Both the position numbers and the translations under genes were made by a program. Below are positions 1 to 4,147 of a stretch of 6,876 nucleotides of DNA, piece by piece. The stretch spans positions 1 through 6,876 of the forward strand of contig RFPK01000108.1 of assembly GCA_009926195.1 (NCBI GenBank), read 5' to 3'. The stretch comes from Synechococcaceae bacterium WB4_1_0192. Its GTDB lineage: Bacteria > Cyanobacteriota > Cyanobacteriia > PCC-6307 > Cyanobiaceae. Every line of letters begins with the position of its first letter. The first letter of the stretch is position 1. The notes under the pieces are model-generated. The model made no database searches and was not told the DNA's origin. It was given only the letters and a program-made list of their open reading frames with translations.

Positions 1-1
1 T

Positions 2-61
2 CTGCTCTGGAGCCCGGTGGGCACCCTGGTCACCTGGCAGATGCAGCGGTTGAACCGTTGA
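2..61 (+). CDS. Possible C-terminal end of an upstream gene (partial)
   Basis: The frame starting at base 2 stays open to a TGA at 59-61. It reads as a plausible protein tail: a hydrophobic run (LLWSPVGTLVTW) followed by a basic end (QMQRLNR). The other two forward frames give less protein-like text, although frame 1 is also open, to a TGA at 67-69. Only 19 codons are visible, so the family cannot be named. The pattern would suit the last membrane-proximal segment of a small membrane protein, which is a guess from composition only. The downstream MNT gene begins about 77 bases later on the same strand. Confidence 0.3.
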   Translation: MLWSPVGTLVTWQMQRLNR

Positions 62-113
62 GTGACTGAAGCCACCTGCAGCACAACAGCGCCGTGCCCC
101 TGGCCTGATCCCT

Positions 114-123
114 CGATCGATCG
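114..123. promoter_or_regulatory. CGATCGATCG palindrome upstream of the first MNT-HEPN pair
   Basis: A perfect 10-bp palindrome, CGATCGATCG, ends 15 bases before the first candidate start of the MNT gene. It is the right size and place for an operator of an autoregulated toxin-antitoxin operon. Short GC-rich palindromes are common by chance and no good -35/-10 pair is visible beside it, so this is a weak call. Confidence 0.2.
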
Positions 124-138
124 GCTGAATTCACGGCG

Positions 139-459
139 ATGATGGAGGGCATGAATCCCCAGGGACCTCCCACCCTTGCTGAGCTGCGGCGCCTGGCGCC
201 CAGGCTCCGGTCGATCGCGATGTCCCACGGCTGCCGTGAGCTGCGGGTGTTCGGTTCCGTGGCACGCGGCGGCGCTCGGCCAGCCAGTGATCTCGACCTG
301 CTGGTGGACTTCCCGGCCAGCCCCAGCTTTGAGCAGTTCATGGATCTCAAGCTGGCACTGGAGGATCTCCTCGCTGTCCGCGTCGACCTGGTGACCCGCA
401 ACGGCCTGCGCGCAGAGCTGCGCGAGCGCATCGAACGCGAGGCCATTCCCCTTGCCTGA
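139..459 (+). CDS. MntA-like nucleotidyltransferase antitoxin (MNT domain)
   Basis: A minimal nucleotidyltransferase of the DNA polymerase beta superfamily, 106 residues. The signature G39-S40-x10-D51-x-D53 is intact (GSVARGGARPASDLDLL), and a likely third metal-binding acid is D83 in the strand RVDLV. In characterised MntA-HepT systems such enzymes neutralise the HEPN toxin by transferring AMP groups to a tyrosine near the toxin's active site. The next gene is such a toxin and overlaps this one by 8 bases, which supports that role. The start is uncertain. ATG codons lie at 139, 142 and 151; GGAGGG sits only one base before ATG 151 and nothing like a ribosome site precedes 139. The product would be 102 residues from 151. 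GC content is high (a 60-base stretch through the motif is about 72%), unlike the second half of its partner gene. Confidence 0.9.
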   Translation: MMEGMNPQGPPTLAELRRLAPRLRSIAMSHGCRELRVFGSVARGGARPASDLDLLVDFPASPSFEQFMDLKLALEDLLAVRVDLVTRNGLRAELRERIEREAIPLA

Positions 460-820
460 GGCCAACACCAGTCGTGATTGGACGCTGTTCCTGAGGGATA
501 TGCAGCGGTTCTGTGGAAAGGTGATGCGCTACTCGGCTGGCCTCAACCAGCAGCAATTTCTGGCAGACGAACTGACCGTTGACGCAGTGCTGAGGAACCT
601 GGAGCTCCTCGGACAAGCTGCCAAACAGATACCGGACGACGTACGACTGCGTCATCCCACCGTCCCCTGGCGGCGCATTGCTGGGTTGCGGGATGTACTG
701 GCTCATGCCTACTTCGGTCTGGAAGATGACACGATCTGGCAGATCATCACCAGCAGCATTCCAGCGCTGGCTGAGCAACTCTCTGCCGTAGCGCTGATCG
801 AGCTGGCTGATCGGGACTGA
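452..820 (+). CDS. HepT-like HEPN RNase toxin (DUF86)
   Basis: A 122-residue all-helical protein of the HepT/DUF86 family. The catalytic RX4HXY motif is intact: R80, H85 and Y87 in RDVLAHAYFG. In this family the R and H form an RNase site and the Y is the residue modified by the MNT antitoxin. Other family landmarks are VLRNLELLGQAAKQIP (about 46-61), then HPTVPWRRIAGLRD. The start is the TTG at 452, overlapping the MNT stop by 8 bases, with GAGG at 439-442 nine bases before it. The next ATG (base 500) would remove the first helix. A TTG start in overlap fits a toxin kept translationally below its antitoxin, which is inference. Part of the gene is near 55% GC, lower than its partner. The motif and pairing make the family call strong; activity in the host is not shown. 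Confidence 0.92.
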   Translation: MPEANTSRDWTLFLRDMQRFCGKVMRYSAGLNQQQFLADELTVDAVLRNLELLGQAAKQIPDDVRLRHPTVPWRRIAGLRDVLAHAYFGLEDDTIWQIITSSIPALAEQLSAVALIELADRD

Positions 821-836
821 CCGGGGGGCTGCAGCG

Positions 837-854
837 GCCCAGACGCTGCTGGGC
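837..854. repeat. Small hairpin after the hepT-like gene
   Basis: GCCCAG (837-842) and CTGGGC (849-854) can pair around a 6-base loop, 16 bases after the hepT-like stop codon. No T-tract follows on the plus strand and an overlapping GCAGC/GCTGC pairing competes, so it is at best a weak terminator or a transcript-end stabiliser. Confidence 0.3.
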
Positions 855-878
855 GGATGGCGCCACAGGGGAAGGAAA

Positions 879-899
879 GCGGGAGGCGGAGCCTCCCGC
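879..899 (-). terminator. Rho-independent-type terminator hairpin between convergent genes
   Basis: GCGGGAGGC (879-887) and GCCTCCCGC (891-899) form a perfect 9-bp stem with a 3-base loop. Read on the minus strand it lies 7 bases past the stop of the 71-residue gene and is followed by TTTCCTT, a broken T-tract. It therefore fits best as the terminator of that gene. On the plus strand no T-tract follows, but the hairpin could still help to end the hepT-like transcript. Confidence 0.6.
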
Positions 900-906
900 C
901 TGCGGC

Positions 907-1122
907 TCAGAGCACCGACACCGTGGTGCCAGGGGTGCCCTGCAGCTTGCGGGCCCAGGCGTAGGCGCGCTCAGCAGGGATCAGCCGCAGCTTCTTGACC
1001 GGCTTGCCGCGGCGACCCATCGGCGTGGTGATGCGCTCATGGCCAAAGGCCTTGATGCCATCCGGATAGGTATGCAGCACCAGGGTGCGGATCTCGCAGC
1101 AGGGAGCGGTGGGGTGTGCCAT
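907..1122 (-). CDS. Conserved-looking hypothetical protein, 71 residues
   Basis: I do not recognise this family. From ATG 1122 the product is 71 residues: MAHPTAPCCEIRTLVL, then a basic middle (HTYPDGIKAFGHERITTPMGR, KPVKKLRL) and an amphipathic helix (IPAERAYAWARKL). There is no signal peptide or membrane segment; a CC pair lies at residues 8-9. The frame stays open upstream to 1467, but that extension is arginine/proline-rich and looks non-coding, so the start at 1122 is preferred. No Shine-Dalgarno sequence is seen before it (CCTTCCTCCCCC). The first codons lie inside the left arm of the long inverted repeat at 1115-1290, so the messenger's start could be folded into a stem. A good terminator follows at 879-899. 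Residue composition supports a real basic cytoplasmic protein, possibly nucleic-acid binding. Confidence 0.65.
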   Translation of the reverse strand: MAHPTAPCCEIRTLVLHTYPDGIKAFGHERITTPMGRRGKPVKKLRLIPAERAYAWARKLQGTPGTTVSVL

Positions 1123-1290
1123 GGGGGAGGAAGGCGTGGAACACACCGACCGAGGCCCGCTGTGGTGGCGGCGGCAAGGACCGCGTCGCACCGAAAGGTG
1201 CGCCATGCAGACACCGCGGCCCGGCCTGATCCTTGCCGCCGCCGACGCAGTGGGCACGCTGGGAGGGTGCACGCCGTTCCCCATGGCACA
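1115..1290. repeat. Long imperfect inverted repeat with internal GNRA-type hairpin
   Basis: The two arms pair over most of their length. TGTGCCATGGGG (1115-1126) pairs with 1279-1290 (12 bp). GGCGTG (1133-1138) pairs with 1270-1275 (6 bp). The 1155-1164 segment pairs with 1246-1255 (10 bp, two G-T). GGCGGCGGCAAGGA (1167-1180) pairs perfectly with TCCTTGCCGCCGCC (1230-1243). This gives about 46 possible pairs in all. The central part adds CCGCG (1181-1185) with CGCGG (1215-1219) and a 6-bp hairpin CGCACC-GAAA-GGTGCG (1187-1202) closed by a GNRA loop. Both arms carry CCCCATGGCACA pointing outwards: the left copy is the start of the 71-residue gene, the right copy starts a 13-codon frame. It could be a structured RNA, a duplicated leader in a divergent intergenic region, or a small mobile element. 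Confidence 0.7.
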
Positions 1291-1324
1291 GGCCAGCTGC
1301 GGATGCGGTGGAGCCGAACGCTGA
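1283..1324 (+). other. Short 13-codon frame beginning ATGGCACA
   Basis: ATG at 1283 opens a frame of 13 codons (MAQASCGCGGAER) ending in TGA at 1322-1324. It begins with the same ATGGCACA as the divergent 71-residue gene and sits at the outer end of the right arm of the inverted repeat. It may be a leader peptide with a CGC motif, or only a by-product of the duplicated sequence. No ribosome site is seen. Confidence 0.2.
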
Positions 1325-1479
1325 TGCGGCCTGAACTGACAGGGCATCAACAAGGGTGGCTGGAGCACATGCCCAGAGGTTGAGCAGACGACTGATGACA
1401 CCGCACCGGCTCTTGCGGCGCCGTCAGATGCGCTGCGCCGGGTCCCTCCAGGCTCGCCCCTGGGCAAGGGCTGACGCGA

Positions 1480-1497
1480 GGCGCCGCGGGCGGCGCC
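1480..1497. repeat. GC-rich hairpin GGCGCCG-CGGG-CGGCGCC
   Basis: A perfect 7-bp inverted repeat with a 4-base loop lies in the non-coding stretch. No T-tract follows on either strand, so it is not a clear terminator. A second short stem (CGCCCC 1494-1499 with GGGGCG 1509-1514) overlaps it. Its role is unknown. Confidence 0.4.
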
Positions 1498-1634
1498 CCT
1501 TGCCGGGCGGGGCGTGCCCTGCGGTGTCCCGTCGCTGCGCCGGAAGGCGTCCGTTCGTTATGGCTGCCCATGCTCTGGTGATGCGCAGGAGGAGGCGATG
1601 GCCGGTCTTTTCTGCTGCTTCCCGTGGCAGGGCT

Positions 1635-2039
1635 TCAGGCCTGGGGCGGTTCTGACGACAGCCGGAGCTGCCACTCCACATGAAGGAGCAGCGCGTTCAC
1701 GCGTTGGTTAAGAGCAGGACGATCCAGCCCCAGTGGGGTTGGATCCGCGTCGTAGCGGAACTGCACGGCGTAAACCGTGAGCACCCCGAGATCCTTCCAG
1801 CCAGAAGCTTGGGCACCGCAGCCATCGAGAAGACGCAGCAAGCGCCGCAGGTCATGAGTCAGTGGAGGGTCTTCCTCCCCGAGCTGGATCAACCAGGCTT
1901 TGAGCGCCTTCTCCACGGCCTGCTGCAGCCAGAACCCCCAGGCGCCTTCCCGGAAGACAGAGGGATCGCTGGAGGCGATGGCCGTCTCCAGGTCTGCAGC
2001 AGCAATCCGCAGCAGCCCCTGCGCCTCAGAGAGGGCCAT
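1635..2039 (-). CDS. HEPN-domain protein (PF05168 type), partner of the MNT protein
   Basis: A 134-residue HEPN protein with the usual order of landmarks: an N-terminal helix with AAADLETA; the conserved WLQQAVEKALKAWLI (about 37-51); THDLRRLLRLL (61-71); and FRYDADP (95-100). This is the PF05168 branch, different from the HepT/DUF86 toxin at 452-820. The classical RX4HXY motif is absent. An R113-x6-H120 spacing in the last helix is the only candidate for the HEPN RX4-6H active site, so RNase activity is unsure. ATG 2039 is chosen because GAGGGG lies just upstream at a proper distance; a GTG at 2066 is in frame but poorer. The start overlaps the end of the MNT gene by 14 bases, so the two are a coupled pair. 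Likely role: toxin, or substrate-binding partner of the nucleotidyltransferase. Confidence 0.88.
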   Translation of the reverse strand: MALSEAQGLLRIAAADLETAIASSDPSVFREGAWGFWLQQAVEKALKAWLIQLGEEDPPLTHDLRRLLRLLDGCGAQASGWKDLGVLTVYAVQFRYDADPTPLGLDRPALNQRVNALLLHVEWQLRLSSEPPQA

Positions 2040-2373
2040 GCAGCAGCTTCCCCTCGCGGTAGGCACGGCCGATCACATGGCTGCGCCAGTGGCGCCTGGC
2101 CTCGCATTCGCTCTGCGAATAGAGCAGGAGATCGAGGGAGACATCGGCCTGGCTCAGCTCATCCCACAGGGCGTTGAGCACCTCGAAGCGGTGGTGATCC
2201 TCCAGCCAGCGATCGGGCGCCGTGATCAGCAGATCGATGTCGGAATCCGGCCCTGCCTGCCCGCGTGCCCTGGAACCGAACAGACGCACCTCGCAACCGG
2301 GGATGGCGCGTTGGATCACGGCCGCCATCGCTGGCAGCCGCTCCTCGATCGGTGGTGCGCTCACCGGAGTCAT
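2026..2373 (-). CDS. MNT-domain nucleotidyltransferase (second pair)
   Basis: A 115-residue minimal nucleotidyltransferase. The G33-S34-x10-D45-x-D47 signature is intact (GSRARGQAGPDSDIDLL) and D81 in the strand VSLDLLL is the probable third metal ligand. It is not closely similar to the MNT protein at 139-459 outside the motif. In MNT-HEPN pairs the enzyme is usually the antitoxin. The downstream HEPN gene overlaps it by 14 bases, which supports that. The start codon at 2373 overlaps, as ATGA, a TGA that ends the duplicated tail of the Rad52-like gene. This suggests the gene was once translationally coupled to a full rad52-like gene. No separate Shine-Dalgarno sequence is visible before the ATG, which fits that idea. 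Confidence 0.9.
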   Translation of the reverse strand: MTPVSAPPIEERLPAMAAVIQRAIPGCEVRLFGSRARGQAGPDSDIDLLITAPDRWLEDHHRFEVLNALWDELSQADVSLDLLLYSQSECEARRHWRSHVIGRAYREGKLLHGPL

Positions 2374-2477
2374 GGGGACATTGTGGCTGGTGCGGGCTGC
2401 TCCGCCAGGAACCCCTCGATCCAGCGCTGATGGGCACGGGTGGTGATCAGCCCATGGAGTGAACTGGGCAGAGGGTC
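2370..2477 (-). pseudogene. Duplicated 3' end of the Rad52-like gene
   Basis: The minus strand here keeps the reading frame of the Rad52-like gene's end. It shows DPLPSSLH, then 20 residues identical to that protein's tail (from GLITTRAHQ to FLAEQP), then a different end, APATMSP, and a stop at 2370-2372. The 60 bases for the identical part match exactly, including silent sites; the part before it is only loosely similar (DPLPSSLHG against VPPAQSAIAG). No start codon with a ribosome site is seen, so it is a remnant rather than a gene. Its stop overlaps the MNT start as ATGA. Confidence 0.7.
2394..2453. repeat. 60-bp exact direct repeat, copy 1
   Basis: All 60 bases are identical to 3057-3116 (spacing 663 bases). 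Identity stops sharply on both sides. The repeat begins GGGCTG and ends CAGCCC, which are inverse complements. Together the two copies bracket brnT and brnA. Confidence 0.95.
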
Positions 2478-2484
2478 TGCTGCG

Positions 2485-2742
2485 TCAGGGGTTACGGCTG
2501 GTCTGCGAGGTGGTGGCGCCGAGATGGTGTTCCAGTCGCTCCGATAACCACACCTTGATGATTGATTGACGTGTCACACCGAGGCGTGTGGCCTCACGAT
2601 CGAGTTGTTCAACCATCCAGATAGGGAAATCGACATTGACGCGCTTCTGCTGCAGACGCGGACGGCGTGCCGCCTCGATGTCCAGGGCATCCAGCACGGA
2701 ATCGCCGTCATCAAAGCGGCGGTCGAACTCAGAGCTGTTCAT
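2485..2742 (-). CDS. brnA: BrnA-like antitoxin (ribbon-helix-helix)
   Basis: An 85-residue protein. Its N-terminal half is acidic and linker-like (EFDRRFDDGDSVLDALDIE). Its C-terminal half is a ribbon-helix-helix DNA-binding domain: strand KRVNVDFP (33-40), helix IWMVEQLDREATRLG, then VTRQSIIKVWLSERL. This matches BrnA/CopG-type antitoxins, which bind the BrnT toxin and repress their own promoter as dimers. ATG 2742 is preceded by AAGAGGTG at good spacing and overlaps the end of brnT by 14 bases. The toxin-first order is usual for brnTA. Two 60-base lines in this gene are near 50% GC, below the neighbouring Gp157 and Rad52-like genes, which fits acquisition with brnT as a unit. Confidence 0.9.
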   Translation of the reverse strand: MNSSEFDRRFDDGDSVLDALDIEAARRPRLQQKRVNVDFPIWMVEQLDREATRLGVTRQSIIKVWLSERLEHHLGATTSQTSRNP

Positions 2743-2992
2743 AGAGCTGCACCTCTTCCGGACGTGAACGGCGGACGGAAATCAAGCGGATGGCCGCCCC
2801 GCGCCTGGTGATCACAGCGGACCACGGCTTGCCGTTGCATCGGGCGATGACAAGGCTGCGAGGTTCATCAAGGGATCGTGCCGGGATCTCCAGCAGATCG
2901 GGATCGAGCCAGAGGTCCTGCGCCTGCACGAAATCAATGCCGTGCTTGTCGCGGTTGGCCTGGCTCTTGAGCGGGTCGAACTCAAACTCCAT
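2729..2992 (-). CDS. brnT: BrnT family toxin (RNase)
   Basis: An 87-residue protein with the full BrnT pattern: MEFEFDPLKSQANRDKHGID at the N terminus (the WD/FDP..K...N..KHG signature), FVQAQDLWLDP, then a strand-rich core ending RLISVRRSRPEEVQLYEQL. The length is typical. Characterised BrnT proteins are RelE-like ribonucleases that stop translation and are held inactive by BrnA, whose gene follows with a 14-base overlap. The gene starts at ATG 2992, 55 bases after the stop of the Rad52-like gene, with its own promoter-like sequence inside an inverted repeat (2998-3019). There is no Shine-Dalgarno sequence near the ATG, so a short or absent leader is possible. The pair is bracketed by the 60-bp direct repeats. 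Confidence 0.93.
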   Translation of the reverse strand: MEFEFDPLKSQANRDKHGIDFVQAQDLWLDPDLLEIPARSLDEPRSLVIARCNGKPWSAVITRRGAAIRLISVRRSRPEEVQLYEQL

Positions 2993-2997
2993 CGTAT

Positions 2998-3019
2998 TCC
3001 GAATCTATACCGTTTCGGA
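2998..3019 (-). promoter_or_regulatory. Candidate brnTA operator around a -10-like TATAGA
   Basis: TCCGAA (2998-3003) and TTCGGA (3014-3019) form a perfect 6-bp inverted repeat with a 10-base centre. On the minus strand the centre holds TATAGA (3004-3009), a good -10 hexamer 11 bases before the brnT ATG. Known BrnA antitoxins autoregulate by binding a palindrome in their promoter, so this is the likely site. A TTGACG lies upstream (3035-3040) but 25 bases from TATAGA, too far for a standard promoter. Confidence 0.5.
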
Positions 3020-3047
3020 GGTGCCAGGCCACGGCGTCAAGCGCTCG

Positions 3048-4007
3048 TCAGGCCTGGGGCTGCTCCGCCAGGAACCCCTCGATCCAGCGCTGATGGGCAC
3101 GGGTGGTGATCAGCCCGGCGATGGCGCTCTGGGCCGGCGGCACCGCAAAGGCAGCGCGGAAGGCAGCGGTGAAGGCCTCGCGGCGGGATGGGCTGAGGGC
3201 GCGGATGCGGGCCTGCAGGGCTGTGATCGCTGGTGCGTTGAGGGGGGCGTCGGCATCCGCTGATGCGGGAGCAGGAGCAGGAGCAGGTGCCGTGGCCCTG
3301 GTGGGGGCGCTGGCTGCACTGCAGGCCGGGCTCACCTGCCGCTGTTGCTTGTCGTAGAGCGCCAGGCCAAACGGATTGCCGAAGGTCATCAGGGCGCGCT
3401 TGGTGGCATCGGTTTCTGCTTCCTTGAGAGCCGATTCATGGGCCAGGCCCAGGTCGGCGTCGATGCCATGGCCGGCGCCGGAGCCCTCACGGATCAGGCT
3501 GCGCTGGCCGGCGGTGATGGTGATCCGCACGCGGGCGATGTAGGTGACACCCCAGCCGCTCTTGCGGTCACGGCCGATGGTGCGTTCGGCCTGGGCGACG
3601 CAGCGCAGGGCGATGGTCTGGCGCTGCCAGCCATCGAAACCAAAGATGCGATTGGCCTCGGCCAGGGCCCACCAGCCCTCCACATAGGCCACCTTGCCGC
3701 GCCCCTGCTCGCGCTGGCGCACGTTGGCGCGATCGAGCGGTGCCGAGAGGGCAGCGAGCTGCTCGGTGGAGAAGCCGGGGGCGGCAGTGGCCGCCTCTGA
3801 TGGCGGTGTAGGCGTGGGTGGCGTGGGCTGGTTGGTGTCTCCCTTCTGGCTGAGGGTGTCGCGCAGCAGCTGCAGGGTGGAGGGCGGCCGGTTGGTGGTG
3901 TTGCGCCGCAGTGGTGCGGAGTGGCCGTTGGCGGCAGCAGCGCTGGTGGTAGCGGGTGTGGTGGCAGTGGTTGTGACTGTGGGAGCGGCTGTGGACGTGA
4001 GTGCCAT
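3048..4007 (-). CDS. Rad52/Rad22-like single-strand DNA annealing protein
   Basis: A 319-residue protein with a Rad52-type core at about 80-222. Landmarks are VEGWWALAEANRIFGFDGW (109-127), the DNA-binding sheet VTYIARVRITITAGQ, and the signature ESALKEAETDATKRALMTFG then NPFGLALYDK (191-220). Rad52-family proteins form rings that bind single-stranded DNA and anneal complementary strands; many bacterial members come from phages. The first 75 residues are a low-complexity Thr/Ala/Pro tail, and a Pro/Ala linker (about 230-258) leads to a small C-terminal helical domain. ATG 4007 is chosen; an upstream frame to 4118 lacks protein character. The gene follows the Gp157 gene by 138 bases. The last 20 codons before PQA are duplicated at 2394-2453. 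It probably anneals strands in recombination or repair. Confidence 0.87.
   Translation of the reverse strand: MALTSTAAPTVTTTATTPATTSAAAANGHSAPLRRNTTNRPPSTLQLLRDTLSQKGDTNQPTPPTPTPPSEAATAAPGFSTEQLAALSAPLDRANVRQREQGRGKVAYVEGWWALAEANRIFGFDGWQRQTIALRCVAQAERTIGRDRKSGWGVTYIARVRITITAGQRSLIREGSGAGHGIDADLGLAHESALKEAETDATKRALMTFGNPFGLALYDKQQRQVSPACSAASAPTRATAPAPAPAPASADADAPLNAPAITALQARIRALSPSRREAFTAAFRAAFAVPPAQSAIAGLITTRAHQRWIEGFLAEQPQA
3057..3116. repeat. 60-bp exact direct repeat, copy 2 (inside the Rad52-like gene)
   Basis: Identical to 2394-2453. Here the sequence is functional coding DNA for the end of the Rad52-like protein, so this is likely to be the original or donor copy. Confidence 0.95.
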
Positions 4008-4041
4008 GGCGTGAAAGCAGCGTGTGTGTGGAGTGGATGGG

Positions 4042-4059
4042 TGATGGCTTCTGCCATCA
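4042..4059. repeat. Hairpin in the Rad52-like gene leader
   Basis: TGATGGC (4042-4048) and GCCATCA (4053-4059) form a perfect 7-bp stem with a 4-base loop, 35 bases upstream of the Rad52-like start codon on the minus strand. It may shape the transcript between the Gp157 and Rad52-like genes. Confidence 0.4.
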
Positions 4060-4126
4060 GGGGGTTGCAACAACGGCCCGGCTGGGAGCGCCCAAACCCC
4101 GGCCCGCCTCTGCAACACCCCATGGC

Positions 4127-4147
4127 GAGGGGGCCCCTGGCCCCCTC
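4127..4147 (-). terminator. Strong stem-loop at the end of the Gp157 gene
   Basis: GAGGGGGCC (4127-4135) and GGCCCCCTC (4139-4147) form a perfect 9-bp GC-rich stem with a 3-base loop, starting within the Gp157 stop codon. No T-tract follows on the minus strand. It is more likely an attenuating or transcript-processing hairpin between Gp157 and Rad52-like genes than a complete terminator. Confidence 0.4.

Larger units (their letters stand above)
1123..1634. other. Gene-poor stretch between the 71-residue gene and the HEPN gene
   Basis: No convincing gene is visible. Open frames here are rich in arginine, alanine and proline and lack family motifs. The left part (to 1290) is the long inverted repeat. 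The only other clear structure is a GC-rich hairpin at 1480-1497. The right part (about 1550-1634) is ordinary spacer behind the minus-strand HEPN gene, with no obvious terminator. Confidence 0.6.

Noticed and set aside
1123..1467. N-terminal extension of the 71-residue gene up to base 1467
   Set aside because: The extension is rich in R, S, P and G with no pattern and crosses the long inverted repeat; the ATG at 1122 begins the protein-like part.
2040..2066. GTG start at 2066 for the HEPN gene
   Set aside because: ATG 2039 has a GAGGGG ribosome site at good spacing and matches the family's usual beginning.
2394..2453. Integron attC site (the 60-bp size and toxin-antitoxin cargo recall gene cassettes)
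   Set aside because: The required core sites of the GTTRRRY type are absent at the edges and the sequence is coding DNA of the Rad52-like gene.
3345..3800. Plus-strand open frame of 151 codons antisense to the Rad52-like core
   Set aside because: The minus strand encodes a clear Rad52-type domain here; the plus-strand text has no recognisable pattern.
4008..4118. Upstream start at 4118 for the Rad52-like gene
   Set aside because: The added residues look non-coding and the stretch contains hairpins of the intergenic region.
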